The notes: generated from the sequence alone by a model not told the origin. Numbered from the stretch's first letter, positions 16,330 through 25,404 are shown. The stretch: DNA of 39,947 bases from Methanobrevibacter sp. OttesenSCG-928-I08 (GCA_030266405.1 JAJDHW010000003.1:1-39947); one strand, 5' to 3'. Program-made: numbers and translations.

Positions 16330-17247
16330 TTATTTTTTAATAGTATATTCTCCAGATAATACTTTTTGAAGTGTACCATCTGCTTTTTCTACAATTAAAA
16401 CTCCTTCTTTGTTTATCCCTACAATATATCCATCAAAGCTATTTCCAAATGGTTCTTGAATATTAACATATTTTCCAATAGAATATGATTCTCTTCTCCA
16501 TTCTTTTAAAATATCTTCGTATTTTTCACCACTAAATTCAATAAATACTTTTTCAAATTCTTCTAAGAATTTTATAATGACTTCTACTTCATCAACATTC
16601 TTATTTAGTTCATTACTAAGTGAAGTTGAATCTTCTTGTAAATCTCTAGGCATAGTATCTATGTCTAAATTAGCATCAATTCCTACACCTACTACAATAT
16701 ATTCAATAGTATTAAGTTTAGCTACAGCTTCAGTTAAAACTCCAGAAACTTTTTTACCATTAATTAATATATCATTTGGCCATTTTATTTCTACATTATC
16801 AATGTCAAAACTTTTAATTGTATTAGCTACAGCAACTCCAGTTGCAAGTGTTATAAGAGAAGCTTTACTTGGATCTACATGGGGACGTAAAATTAAAGAT
16901 AACCATATTCCTCCTAGTGGAGATTCCCATTTTTTACCAGATCTTCCTCTTCCTTTTGTCTGTTTTTCAGAAATAATTACAGTTCCTTCTTCAAAATTTT
17001 GTTCTGCAAAGAATTTAGCAAGGGTATTTGTTGACATAACTTCATCATATACATAAATATTTTCACCAAACATTTCTGTATCTAAATTAGCTATTAACCT
17101 TTCTCTGTCAATGTAATTAGTTTTACAAGTACCAGTTTCTTTAACTACATTGAAAAATTCATTAATATCGATTGTACCAAATTCTTCAGCAACTTCATCA
17201 GATATTTTATTTTGCTTTTTTAAAAGATTTATTATTTCATTTTTCAT
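16330..17247 (-). CDS. birA: Biotin--protein ligase
   Basis: A 305-residue biotin ligase that activates biotin to biotinyl-AMP and attaches it to a carrier lysine, here most likely that of pyruvate carboxylase subunit B. Catalytic motifs are GRGRSGKKW (99-107), KWPND (155-159) and KVSGVLTE (166-173). An N-terminal ~60-residue helical segment may be a degenerate winged helix; DNA binding is not evident. It starts 13 nt after the pycA stop, the same pycA-bpl order described in Methanothermobacter thermautotrophicus. The C-terminal SH3-like domain is present (YTIKK end). Confidence 0.93.
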   Translation of the reverse strand: MKNEIINLLKKQNKISDEVAEEFGTIDINEFFNVVKETGTCKTNYIDRERLIANLDTEMFGENIYVYDEVMSTNTLAKFFAEQNFEEGTVIISEKQTKGRGRSGKKWESPLGGIWLSLILRPHVDPSKASLITLATGVAVANTIKSFDIDNVEIKWPNDILINGKKVSGVLTEAVAKLNTIEYIVVGVGIDANLDIDTMPRDLQEDSTSLSNELNKNVDEVEVIIKFLEEFEKVFIEFSGEKYEDILKEWRRESYSIGKYVNIQEPFGNSFDGYIVGINKEGVLIVEKADGTLQKVLSGEYTIKK

Positions 17248-17260
17248 AAAATCATCTTTT

Positions 17261-18754
17261 TTATTTTTTATTAATTTTCTGAGCTTTAGCAGTGTTTAAA
17301 TAAGAACCAACTGCAGAAGATATTGCAGCTATTTTCTTTCCAGGCATAAATGTGGATTTTAAACGACTTATTCTTTCTAAATTTTCAGCTATTTCATTTT
17401 CCATTTCTTTATCAATGCCTTTTTTATGCTCATCAATAAAATGAGTATGTAAATCTCCTGCTACAAAGTTTTTATTTTTCATAATTGCTTGATGGAAAGG
17501 AATAGTAGTTTTAACACCTAAAATAACATATTCATTCAATGCTCTTTTCATTCTAGCTATTGCTTCATTTCTATTTCTACCATATGTAATTAATTTAGCT
17601 ATCATGGAATCATAAAATGGAGGAATTGTATAATTTGTATAAACTCCACTATCTATACGAACACCAGGACCTCCTGGAGATCTATAAGCTGTAATTTTTC
17701 CAGGATCTGGAGCAAAATCAGTAAGAGGATTTTCAGCATTTATCCTACATTCAATAGCATGACCTCTAATTTCGACATCCTTTTGTGAATAAGTTAGTTC
17801 ATTTCCATTTGCAACTTTTATCTGTTCTTTAATTAAATCGATGTTTGTAATCATTTCAGTAATAGGGTGTTCTACTTGGATACGAGTATTCATTTCTAAG
17901 AAATAATAATTTCCACTATCATATAAGAACTCAATTGTTCCAGCACTACTATATCCTATATATTCTGCAGCTTTAACAGCACTTTCACCCATTTGCTGCC
18001 TAAGTTCATCTGTCATGATTGTTGAAGGAGCTTCTTCAAGTAATTTTTGGTGCCTTCTTTGAATAGAACATTCTCTGTCTCCTACATGGATTACATTTCC
18101 ATGTTCATCTCCCATTACTTGGAATTCAATGTGACGAGGTTTTTCAAGATATTTTTCAATAAATACTGTGGAATCTCCAAAATTAGTAGAAGCTACAGAT
18201 TGTGTTGATTCAATTGCACGTATAAGCTCATCTTCTTCATAAACAGCACGCATTCCGATACCTCCGCCACCAGCAGAAGCTTTAACCATAACTGGATATC
18301 CAATCTTATTAGCTATTTTAACAGCTTCTTTAATATCGGTAACTCCCCCATCAGTACCTTCAATAACAGGAACATCAGCTTTTTTCATTAATTTTTTAGA
18401 GGTTATTTTATCTCCCATTTCCTGTATAGCTTTTCCACTAGGTCCAATTAATTTAATTCCATGTTTCTCACATTCATCACCAAATTGAGAATTTTCTGCA
18501 AGAAATCCATATCCTGGATGTATTGCATCTGCACCAGATTTAATAGCAATATCAATAATTTTGTCTATATTTAAATATGAAGCTGATGGAGAAGGATTAC
18601 CTAGAGGGTAACTTTCATCTGCATAATTAGTATAAAGAGAAGATTTATCTGCATCAGAATAAATTGCCACTGTTTTTGTATCTAATTCACGGCATGCACG
18701 TAAAATTCTTATAGCTATTTCCCCTCTATTTGCAATCAATATTTTATCAAACAT
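17261..18754 (-). CDS. pycA: Pyruvate carboxylase subunit A (biotin carboxylase)
   Basis: A 497-residue ATP-grasp subunit that carboxylates the biotin of PycB with bicarbonate and ATP; the pair makes oxaloacetate from pyruvate. Motifs: [13 protein letters not shown] at the N-terminus, [10 protein letters not shown] (about 79-88), the glycine loop AGGGGIGMR (161-169), [13 protein letters not shown] (198-210), [12 protein letters not shown] (226-237), [12 protein letters not shown] chose the ATG at 18754 (after GAGGT) over the upstream in-frame TTG/ATG. PycB is not in the window, consistent with the split arrangement known in Methanobacteriales. An extension after the carboxylase core (about 450-497) is unassigned. 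Confidence 0.93.
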   Translation of the reverse strand: MFDKILIANRGEIAIRILRACRELDTKTVAIYSDADKSSLYTNYADESYPLGNPSPSASYLNIDKIIDIAIKSGADAIHPGYGFLAENSQFGDECEKHGIKLIGPSGKAIQEMGDKITSKKLMKKADVPVIEGTDGGVTDIKEAVKIANKIGYPVMVKASAGGGGIGMRAVYEEDELIRAIESTQSVASTNFGDSTVFIEKYLEKPRHIEFQVMGDEHGNVIHVGDRECSIQRRHQKLLEEAPSTIMTDELRQQMGESAVKAAEYIGYSSAGTIEFLYDSGNYYFLEMNTRIQVEHPITEMITNIDLIKEQIKVANGNELTYSQKDVEIRGHAIECRINAENPLTDFAPDPGKITAYRSPGGPGVRIDSGVYTNYTIPPFYDSMIAKLITYGRNRNEAIARMKRALNEYVILGVKTTIPFHQAIMKNKNFVAGDLHTHFIDEHKKGIDKEMENEIAENLERISRLKSTFMPGKKIAAISSAVGSYLNTAKAQKINKK

Positions 18755-18856
18755 ATAAAACCTCATCAAGTTTGTTTAAATTATATATATTATTATAATA
18801 ATTAATTATATTATAATTTGTAGAATAAACTTTTTACTATTAGTGGGTTTTAAAAT
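18755..18856. other. Divergent promoter region pycA / METTL5-like gene
   Basis: No gene. Dense TATA-like sequence (AATTATATATATTATTATAAT, about 18780-18800, and further A/T to 18822) can serve pycA leftward and the methyltransferase rightward. I see no operator-like palindrome for a biotin repressor here. Confidence 0.45.
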
Positions 18857-19486
18857 ATGAAAAAAATATCTAAGAAAAAGCATCTTGAAATGTTAATTCA
18901 AAATATACCAAAACATCAAAATCCTAATGTGTCATTAGAACAATATCCTACATCATCTTCAATTGCTGCTGATTTATTATGGAATGCTTATTCATTAGGA
19001 GACATTCAAGATCAAAACATAATTGATTTAGCTTGTGGAACAGGTATCCTTGCAATTGCTTCAAGTTTATTAGATGCAAAAAAAGTCTTAGGTATAGATA
19101 TTGATAAAAGTTCAATTAATATTGCAGAAGATGTATCTAATAAAATGAACTTGAAAAATATAGATTTTTTAGTAAAAGACATTACAAAAGATACATTAGA
19201 TTATAAATGTGATACTTTAATTCAAAACCCTCCTTTTGGATCTCAAGAAAGATCAAAAAAAGGAATTGATATAAAGTTTATTGATGTTGCTTCAAAAATG
19301 GCTGATGTTATTTATTCTTTTCATATGGCATCAACTCATGATTTTATTTTTGATTATTTTGAAAATTTAGGAATGACAATAAGTCATGAGTTTAAATATC
19401 GCTTTCCTATTTCCAAAATTTATGATTTTCACACACAAGATGTAAAAAATGTGGATGTAATTGTTTTTAGAGTGGAAAATTTTTAA
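18857..19486 (+). CDS. METTL5-like N6-adenine RNA methyltransferase
   Basis: A 209-residue class I SAM methyltransferase. Motif I is DLACGTGILAIAS (57-69), motif II GIDID (79-83), and the amino-methyltransferase catalytic motif is NPPFG at 124-128. The short N-terminal helical part with LEQYPTSSSIAADLLW is typical of archaeal/eukaryotic METTL5, which methylates one adenine of small-subunit rRNA. Target assignment is by family only. The ATG follows a GTGGGT SD. It stands alone before the translation cluster. Confidence 0.88.
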   Translation: MKKISKKKHLEMLIQNIPKHQNPNVSLEQYPTSSSIAADLLWNAYSLGDIQDQNIIDLACGTGILAIASSLLDAKKVLGIDIDKSSINIAEDVSNKMNLKNIDFLVKDITKDTLDYKCDTLIQNPPFGSQERSKKGIDIKFIDVASKMADVIYSFHMASTHDFIFDYFENLGMTISHEFKYRFPISKIYDFHTQDVKNVDVIVFRVENF

Positions 19487-19662
19487 ATAGCTATTATTTA
19501 AAATAAGCTTATTTAAGATGATTATTATTAAAAATAAACTAAAATTTTAATATTCTTTTATTGTAACATTCTTTTTTTGTCTTTTAATTTATTGTAAAAT
19601 CAATATATTTAAATAGTATTTTTATTATATTTTATAATAATATATTCTATTGAGTATAATTT

Positions 19663-19700
19663 GTAGCAGAGCTACCAATATTATAAGTGATATAATATTG
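19663..19700 (+). other. Two abutting hairpins, possible small RNA or terminator
   Basis: GTAGC-AGA-GCTAC (19663-19675) is directly followed by a perfect 10-bp stem, CAATATTATA-AGTGA-TATAATATTG (19676-19700). No nucleotide separates them, so they could stack coaxially. They lie upstream of the downstream TATA box, so they are not in the SPOUT gene leader unless an earlier promoter exists. Confidence 0.45.
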
Positions 19701-19748
19701 ATGAATGTATGATTGTATTAGTGATAGCTATATTTTGTTAACATAATC

Positions 19749-19757
19749 TTTATATTA
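19749..19757 (+). promoter_or_regulatory. TATA box placing transcription start at the SPOUT gene ATG
   Basis: TTTATATTA centred at 19753. A start site 26-27 bp downstream would fall at about 19780, the A of the ATG. There is no SD between them, so the mRNA is probably leaderless. Confidence 0.55.
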
Positions 19758-19779
19758 TATAATTAATAGATAGTTATAA

Positions 19780-20598
19780 ATGTATAAAGATAAGGTATCT
19801 GTATTTTTACCAAGTTCATTTATTTCAGAAACTAGAGATCTTAAACTTAAAACTTCCAAAGTTGGAATGATAGGTAGAGCTTTAGCTGTTTTCAGAATAG
19901 ATAATGTGGTTATTTATAATGATGGCCATAATGGAGATTATGCTGAAAAAGATGCAGATTTTATTAGTGAAATTTTAGGCTATATGAATACTCCTCAGTA
20001 TTTAAGAAAAAGAGCATATCCTATTAAGGAATTGCTTAAACATGTGGGTATTTTACCTCCACTTAGAACTCCTCACCATCCAACGGATGATGAACCAAAA
20101 GTTGGAGATTATAGGCAAGGTTTCACTGTTAAAAGAAATAAAAAAGGAACTTTTGTAGATATTGGTATGGAAAACCTAGCTTTTTGCAAAGAGCAACTAA
20201 CTGTTAATAAAATTTTTAGCTTCAAAGTTACTAAGATTGCTAAAGAAGTAATAGTCACACCTGATGAACCAGATGACGTTTACTGGGGATATAATGTTAT
20301 ATCCACAAATAAGAGTCTTAAAAATAGCTTGAAATTAATAAATCCTGACTTTGTTGTTTCAACCACAAGGTATGGGAATCTTATAAATTCTATTTTTGAT
20401 GAATTAAATTATAAAGTAGATAAGTCTCAAAGCATTGCTATTTTGTTTGGTGGGCCATATTCTTCAATTGAAGATAACATTTCTAGTTCAAAATGGGATA
20501 TTTGTGAATTAAATACTATTCCAAATCAAGGAACTGAAACTGTTAGAACTGAAGAAGCCGTCGTCGCTACACTATCTTTATTTAATTTAATGCGATAA
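19780..20598 (+). CDS. Putative SPOUT RNA (uridine-N3) methyltransferase, C9orf114-like
   Basis: A 272-residue knotted (SPOUT) methyltransferase of the DUF171/C9orf114 family, commonly found just upstream of the archaeal L3 gene. The N-terminus (SVFLPSSFISETRDLKLKTSKVG) and the knot region (ILFGGPYSS, then NTIPNQGTETVRTEEA near 250-265) match the family. An inserted OB-like domain lies in the middle (about 95-180). It probably methylates rRNA; the position is unknown here. The start lacks an SD and appears leaderless (see the TATA box at 19749). Confidence 0.86.
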   Translation: MYKDKVSVFLPSSFISETRDLKLKTSKVGMIGRALAVFRIDNVVIYNDGHNGDYAEKDADFISEILGYMNTPQYLRKRAYPIKELLKHVGILPPLRTPHHPTDDEPKVGDYRQGFTVKRNKKGTFVDIGMENLAFCKEQLTVNKIFSFKVTKIAKEVIVTPDEPDDVYWGYNVISTNKSLKNSLKLINPDFVVSTTRYGNLINSIFDELNYKVDKSQSIAILFGGPYSSIEDNISSSKWDICELNTIPNQGTETVRTEEAVVATLSLFNLMR

Positions 20599-20869
20599 TC
20601 TAATTATTTAATTAGATATTTTGCTCTAAAATTGCAAAATTTATACATAAATACAGTTTGCATTCTAAATGCTTAATAAAAAGAATATATTAAAAACTCA
20701 TGTTTATCTAGTTTTAAATAGCTATTTAGCTATCTATTACTATTTATCATAAGATAATTTTATAATTATCTTAAATTAGCTAATCTATTAGATTATTTTA
20801 TCTTATAGTTAGCTTTAAAAATTTTAATTTAAAAAATAAATGGAAATTTAAAAATAAGGAGGTTATTAA
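20599..20869. promoter_or_regulatory. Structured leader and promoter region of the r-protein operon
   Basis: 271 bp without a gene. Hairpins: 20618-20640 (ATTTTGC/GCAAAAT, probably the end of the SPOUT transcript), 20660-20672 (GCATT/AATGC), a 12-nt palindrome AAATAGCTATTT (20716-20727), a perfect 10-bp stem 20750-20773 (TAAGATAATT, loop TTAT), and a bulged 9-bp stem 20778-20814 (AGCTAA-T-CTA with TAGTTAGCT). A TATA-like GAATATATTAA (20683-20693) would give a leader of about 150 nt. SD AAGGAGG ends 7 nt before the ATG. Confidence 0.55.
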
Positions 20870-21877
20870 ATGGTAAGACATCATCAGCCAAGAAAAGGAT
20901 CTGTAGCATTCAGTCCAAGAAAAAGAGCTGCTAAAGAGACTCCAAGAATAAAATCTTGGCCAACTCAAGATGAACCAAAATTACTAGGTCTCGCGGGATA
21001 TAAAGTCGGTATGACACATGCTATGGTTACTGACACAGATAAAAATTCTCCAACAAATGGTATGGAAGTTTTTACTCCTGTAACTGTATTAGAAGTTCCG
21101 CCTGTCGTAGTAATGGGTATAAGAGCATATGAAAAAACAACTCGTGGATTAAAAGTTATAACTGAAGTTCTCGCAGATAATTTGGATGAGGAACTCTCTA
21201 GGAAAATTTCACTTCCTAAGGAATATAAATCATCTGAAGCTATTGCAAAAATTCAGGAAACTTTAGATAAAACCGAGGATATTAAAATATTAGTACACAC
21301 TAATCCTAAGGTGACTAGTGTGCCTAAGAAAAAACCAGATATATTTGAATGTGGTATTGGTGGTACCAATCCAGAAGAAAAACTTAATGCTGCATTAGAA
21401 TTATTAGGTAATGAAGTTAAAGCTAGCGAAATATTTAATGATGGTCAATTTGTTGACGCAATTGCAACAACTAAAGGAAAAGGATTCCAAGGTGTTGTTA
21501 AAAGATGGGGTATCAGAATTCAATATGGTAAAGCTGCTAGAAGTAGTAAAGCTAGACACGTAGGTTCAATAGGACCTTGGACTCCTTCAAGAACTATGTG
21601 GACTGTTGCTCAAGCAGGACAAATGGGTTACCATAAAAGAACAGAGTTTAATAAAAAAATTCTGAAAATTGCTGATGCAAGTGAAGTAAAAGAGATTAAT
21701 CCAGATGGTGGATTCATTAAATACGGGCTTGTTAAAAATGATTATATTTTGATGAAAGGATCAATTCCTGGGCCATCAAAAAGATTAATTATTCTCAGAA
21801 AAGCTATGAGGCCTAAAAAATCTGACGATTTACCTCAAATAAATTATATTAACACTAAATCTAAACAAGGTGTCTAA
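20870..21877 (+). CDS. rpl3: Ribosomal protein L3 (uL3)
   Basis: A 335-residue archaeal uL3, an early-binding large-subunit protein whose extension reaches the peptidyl-transferase centre. Signatures: MVRHHQPRKGSVAFSPRKRA at the N-terminus, GLAGYKVGMTHA, the TTKGKGFQGVVKRWG segment (around 200-214), and the W-finger region GPWTPSRTMW. The strongest SD in the window (AAGGAGG) precedes its ATG. It is the first gene of the long translation operon and ends 2 nt before rpl4. Confidence 0.97.
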   Translation: MVRHHQPRKGSVAFSPRKRAAKETPRIKSWPTQDEPKLLGLAGYKVGMTHAMVTDTDKNSPTNGMEVFTPVTVLEVPPVVVMGIRAYEKTTRGLKVITEVLADNLDEELSRKISLPKEYKSSEAIAKIQETLDKTEDIKILVHTNPKVTSVPKKKPDIFECGIGGTNPEEKLNAALELLGNEVKASEIFNDGQFVDAIATTKGKGFQGVVKRWGIRIQYGKAARSSKARHVGSIGPWTPSRTMWTVAQAGQMGYHKRTEFNKKILKIADASEVKEINPDGGFIKYGLVKNDYILMKGSIPGPSKRLIILRKAMRPKKSDDLPQINYINTKSKQGV

Positions 21878-21879
21878 TT

Positions 21880-22644
21880 ATGAAGGTTAATGTTTATTCT
21901 AAGGAAGGTAAAGTCACTGAAGACATTGAACTTCCAGCTATTTTTAATGAAGAATTTAGGCCAGATCTTATCAAAAGAGCAGTAATCTCTGCTCAAACTG
22001 CTAGAGTACAACCATGGGGTAATGATCCTATGGCAGGTAAAAGAACTTCTGCAGAATCATGGGGATCAGGTAGAGGTGCAGCTATGGTACCAAGAATCAA
22101 AAATGGTTCTAAAACAGCTTTTATTCCATTAGCTGTCGGTGGTAGACAAGCTCATCCTACAAGAGCACAAAAAAATCATCATGAAAAAATCAATATTAAA
22201 GAAAGAAGATTTGCAATTAGATCAGCTATTGCTGCTACTTCTGATAAAGAATTAGTAGAAAATAGAGGTCATAATATTGATAATGTAGAACAATTCCCTA
22301 TTGTCGTTGAAGATGATATTTGCTCTGTTAAGAAAACTAAAGAAACTCGTGAAATATTTAAAAGTTTAGGTGTCTTTGAGGATATTACTCGTTCTAAATC
22401 TGGAAAGAAAATTAGAGCAGGTAGAGGAAAAACAAGAGGCCGTAAATATAAAAATGTTAAAGGACCTCTTTTAGTAGTTGGCGAGGATAAAGGTATCAGT
22501 TTAGGTGCAAGAAATCACTCTGGTGTAGATGTTGTAACTGTAGAAAACCTAAATGCTGAATTATTAGCTCCAGGTACTCACCCAGGAAGACTTACTATTT
22601 TTACTAAATCCGCTATCGAAAAGTTAGGAGGATTATTCCAATAG
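21880..22644 (+). CDS. rpl4: Ribosomal protein L4 (uL4)
   Basis: A 254-residue archaeal/eukaryotic-type uL4 whose long loop lines the peptide exit tunnel. Seen: ELPAIFNEEFRPDLIKRAV, the tunnel loop with GKRTSAESWGSGRGAAMVPR (about 49-68), and GRGKTRGRKYK. In bacteria L4 represses its own operon through the leader; whether the archaeal leader here is a target is unknown. Its SD lies inside the end of rpl3. Confidence 0.97.
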   Translation: MKVNVYSKEGKVTEDIELPAIFNEEFRPDLIKRAVISAQTARVQPWGNDPMAGKRTSAESWGSGRGAAMVPRIKNGSKTAFIPLAVGGRQAHPTRAQKNHHEKINIKERRFAIRSAIAATSDKELVENRGHNIDNVEQFPIVVEDDICSVKKTKETREIFKSLGVFEDITRSKSGKKIRAGRGKTRGRKYKNVKGPLLVVGEDKGISLGARNHSGVDVVTVENLNAELLAPGTHPGRLTIFTKSAIEKLGGLFQ

Positions 22645-22678
22645 CTTTCGAGCTTGAAGGAAAATAAAGGTGATTATT

Positions 22679-22939
22679 ATGGATTCATATTCAGTTATCG
22701 TAAGACCTCATGTCACTGAAAAGACTATGAACTTAATCGATCAAAATAATGAACTTACTTTTGTTGTAAACCAAAAAGCAACTAAAAAATCTATCAAAAA
22801 TGCTGTTGAAGATCTTTTTGGAGAAAAAGTTGCTAAAGTTAATACTCATATTAGCTCTAAAGGTTTAAAAATAGCTTATGTTAAACTTGTTGAAGAAAAC
22901 GTTGCTGAAGACATAGCTATTAAAATAGGAGTATTCTAA
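22679..22939 (+). CDS. rpl23: Ribosomal protein L23 (uL23)
   Basis: An 86-residue uL23, at the tunnel exit where it contacts SRP and other nascent-chain factors. VIVRPHVTEKTMNL and FVVNQKATKKSIKNAVE are the family signature. I start it at the ATG at 22679 with SD AAGGTGAT (22667-22674) instead of the in-frame GTG at 22670 that lies within that SD. A 34-nt gap separates it from rpl4. Confidence 0.96.
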   Translation: MDSYSVIVRPHVTEKTMNLIDQNNELTFVVNQKATKKSIKNAVEDLFGEKVAKVNTHISSKGLKIAYVKLVEENVAEDIAIKIGVF

Positions 22940-22952
22940 GGAGGATTTTAAG

Positions 22953-23678
22953 ATGGGAAAAAGACTTATAATTCAAAGAAGAGGAAGAGGAACTCCTGCT
23001 CATCGTGTTGCTTCTCACCGTTTTAAAGATAAAATCCAATATAGGGCTTATGATGCATTAGAAAAAGAAAGCAGTATTAAAGGAAAAGTTACTGATATCG
23101 TGCATGATCCGGGAAGAACTGCTCCTATTGCGGAAGTTAAATTTGAAAATGGAGAAAAAAGATTTATTCTTGCTCCAGAAACTATTCAAATTAACGATGA
23201 AATCGAATGCGGTATATCAGCACCTATAAGCTTTGGTAATACTTTACCTCTTGCAGAAATTCCTGAAGGAACACCTATATATAATATAGAAAATAGGCCT
23301 GGCGACGGTGGACGTTTTGTCAGATCTTCTGGAACTTACGCTTCTTTAATAACTCATGACGCAAATCAATCTGTTGTGGAATTACCATCAGGGGAATTAA
23401 AATATTTAAATCCTAAATGTCGTGCAAGTATCGGCGTTGTAGCTGGTGGAGGAAGAAAAGAAAAACCATTCCTTAAAGCAGGTAATAGATGGCATGCTCT
23501 TAAAGCTAAGGGTAAAAAGTCTATGACTGTTAGAGGTGTAGCAATGAACGCTGTTGACCACCCTCATGGTGGAGGTAACAGACAACACCCTGGACGTCCT
23601 ACTACTATTTCTAGACATGCGCCTCCAGGAAGAAAAGTTGGTTCAATTGCAGCTAAAAGAACAGGTAAAAGAAGATAA
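22953..23678 (+). CDS. rpl2: Ribosomal protein L2 (uL2)
   Basis: A 241-residue uL2, which supports subunit joining and the peptidyl-transferase centre. The near-invariant AMNAVDHPHGGG segment (about 195-206) with the functional His is present, as is the basic C-terminus. The start MGKRLIIQRRGRGTPAHR is archaeal in type. AAGGAGG precedes the ATG; 13 nt separate it from rpl23. Confidence 0.97.
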   Translation: MGKRLIIQRRGRGTPAHRVASHRFKDKIQYRAYDALEKESSIKGKVTDIVHDPGRTAPIAEVKFENGEKRFILAPETIQINDEIECGISAPISFGNTLPLAEIPEGTPIYNIENRPGDGGRFVRSSGTYASLITHDANQSVVELPSGELKYLNPKCRASIGVVAGGGRKEKPFLKAGNRWHALKAKGKKSMTVRGVAMNAVDHPHGGGNRQHPGRPTTISRHAPPGRKVGSIAAKRTGKRR

Positions 23679-23693
23679 TTTGGGGGTGATTAA

Positions 23694-24104
23694 TTGGCAA
23701 GAAAGATATTTAAATATAGAGGTTTCACTCTTGAGGAATTACAAGATATGTCCTTAGAGGAAGTAATTAAATTATTACCAGCAAGACAAAGAAGATCTTT
23801 AAAAAGAGGATTCTTACCAAGACAAAAAATCGTGCTGGATAAAATGAGAAAATTAAATAAAGAAGAAAGAAAGGATGGTAAACCAGTTGTTATAAAAACT
23901 CATTGTAGAGATATGATTGTTTTACCTGAAATGGTAGGTACTACTTTTGGTATATATAATGGTCAAAACTTTGTTGAAGTAAAAATCACTCCTGAAATGA
24001 TTGGTTGTTACTTTGGTGAATTTGCACCTACAAGACAAAGAGTTCAACATGGTGACCCAGGTATGGGTGCTACAAGATCATCTATGTTTGTACCACTTAA
24101 ATAA
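23694..24104 (+). CDS. rps19: Ribosomal protein S19 (uS19)
   Basis: A 136-residue uS19 at the head of the small subunit, near the A-site tRNA and S13. Seen: [20 protein letters not shown], the RRSLKRG stretch, [23 protein letters not shown], and the [21 protein letters not shown] tail. The start codon is TTG, fixed by GGGGTGAT 5 nt upstream and by the conserved N-terminus. Confidence 0.96.
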   Translation: MARKIFKYRGFTLEELQDMSLEEVIKLLPARQRRSLKRGFLPRQKIVLDKMRKLNKEERKDGKPVVIKTHCRDMIVLPEMVGTTFGIYNGQNFVEVKITPEMIGCYFGEFAPTRQRVQHGDPGMGATRSSMFVPLK

Positions 24105-24116
24105 GGAGATTTTATC

Positions 24117-24578
24117 ATGGCTAATAAATACGCTCATAATAAAGAAGTTAACGAATCTAAAACAGCACGTGCTATGGCTAGATCCCTTAAGATTTCTCCA
24201 AAACATTGTGTTGAGATTTGTAATGCTGTGAGAGGAATGGAAGTTTCTAAAGCTAAAAATTACTTAAATGAAGTAATTGATATGAAAAAAGCTGTTCCTT
24301 TCAAAAGACATAATAAAAAAGTAGGTCACAGAAAAGGTTTAAAAGGATGGCCTAGTGGTAGGTATCCTGTTAAGGCTGCTACTCAAATTTTAAGAGTTTT
24401 AGAAAATGCTGAAGCAAATGCTGAATATAAAGGTTTAGATAATGAAAAACTTGTTATCGAACATATATCAAGTCACAGGGGCATTATTATTAGAGGAGCT
24501 ATTCCAAGAGCTTTTGGAAGAGTTACTCCATTTAACACTCCAACCACTCATATTCAAATTGTTTTAGAGGAGGCTTAA
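24117..24578 (+). CDS. rpl22: Ribosomal protein L22 (uL22)
   Basis: A 153-residue archaeal uL22, whose beta-hairpin lines the exit tunnel. [25 protein letters not shown] and the [26 protein letters not shown] hairpin and end (shown in part) are typical. The rps3 SD (GGAGG) lies within its last codons and rps3 starts 4 nt after the stop. Confidence 0.96.
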   Translation: MANKYAHNKEVNESKTARAMARSLKISPKHCVEICNAVRGMEVSKAKNYLNEVIDMKKAVPFKRHNKKVGHRKGLKGWPSGRYPVKAATQILRVLENAEANAEYKGLDNEKLVIEHISSHRGIIIRGAIPRAFGRVTPFNTPTTHIQIVLEEA

Positions 24579-24582
24579 ATTA

Positions 24583-25371
24583 ATGATAGAAAAAGATTTT
24601 GTCACAGAAGGTCTTAAAAGGACTAGAATTGATGAATATTTAGAAAAAGAGCTTGAAAGAGCAGGTTATGGTGGAATGGAAGTTCAAATCACTCCTCTTG
24701 GAACAATGGTTGTTGTCTTTGCTGAAAGGCCAGGTATGGTTATTGGTAGAGGGGGAAAAAATGTTAGAGCTATTACCAGTACCTTAAAAAATGATTTCGG
24801 TTTAGATAATCCTCAAATCGAAGTTAAACAAGTTGATGTTCCTGAACTCAACCCTAAAATAATGGCATATAAAATTGTTAATATGTTACAAAGAGGTATG
24901 CATTTTAGAAGAGTTGCTTACTCCACTATTCGTAGAATTATGGGAGCAGGAGCTCAAGGTGTTGAAATTACTATCTCTGGTAAAATTAGAGGTTCCAGAT
25001 CTGCAGTAGCTAAATTTGTTGAAGGTTACATTAAAAAATGTGGAGAACCTTCAGTAAGATTTGTTGAAGAAGGGTTTGCTACTGTTAAATTAAAACCTGG
25101 TGTTTTAGGAATTTATGTAAGAATCATGCCTCCGGGTGCGGTTTTACCAGATACTGTTGAAATTCTTCCTCCAAAAATGGAAATTATTGAAGATAACGAA
25201 GTAGTAGAAACTGAAGTATTAGAAGTAGTTGATGAAGAAGTTATTATTAATGAAGATGATCAAGATCTCGAAGAGTTAGAAATAATTGAAGAAGAAATTG
25301 ATATTGAAGATCTTGAAGAAATAGCTGCTGAAGAATCTGCTGAAGAATCTGAAGATAATGGAGAAGAATAA
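24583..25371 (+). CDS. rps3: Ribosomal protein S3 (uS3) with long acidic tail
   Basis: A 262-residue uS3, part of the mRNA entry site and helicase activity of the small subunit. The KH motif VIGRGGKNVR lies at about 52-61 and the second half has the GVEITISGKIRGSRSA core. Residues 196-262 form an unusually acidic tail: 33 of 67 residues are Asp or Glu, with one Lys. Acidic S3 tails exist in archaea; this one is long. SD GGAGG lies upstream within rpl22. Confidence 0.96.
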   Translation: MIEKDFVTEGLKRTRIDEYLEKELERAGYGGMEVQITPLGTMVVVFAERPGMVIGRGGKNVRAITSTLKNDFGLDNPQIEVKQVDVPELNPKIMAYKIVNMLQRGMHFRRVAYSTIRRIMGAGAQGVEITISGKIRGSRSAVAKFVEGYIKKCGEPSVRFVEEGFATVKLKPGVLGIYVRIMPPGAVLPDTVEILPPKMEIIEDNEVVETEVLEVVDEEVIINEDDQDLEELEIIEEEIDIEDLEEIAAEESAEESEDNGEE

Positions 25372-25404
25372 TTAATTTAATTAATTATAGAGAGTTGAAA
25401 AAAA

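Larger units (their letters stand above)
19487..19779. other. Non-coding region upstream of the SPOUT methyltransferase
   Basis: No gene is visible. It holds a 14-nt palindrome AAATAAGCTTATTT (19501-19514), T-runs at about 19558-19580 that may end the upstream transcript, two abutting hairpins (19663-19700), and a TATA box at 19749-19757. Confidence 0.5.

Noticed and set aside
16330-17247. BirA as a transcriptional repressor of biotin genes
   Set aside because: The N-terminal segment is short and lacks a clear winged helix, and no operator-like dyad is seen near pycA.
19691-19720. Possible C/D box RNA (TTGATGA resembling a C box)
   Set aside because: The first C-box base is wrong and no D box (CTGA) or C'/D' pair follows.
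19481-20726. 15-nt direct repeat TTTTAAATAGCTATT at 19481-19495 and 20712-20726, flanking the SPOUT gene
   Set aside because: 13 of 15 bases are A/T and the first copy overlaps the end of a gene; there is no target-site or mobile-element structure, so chance is likely.
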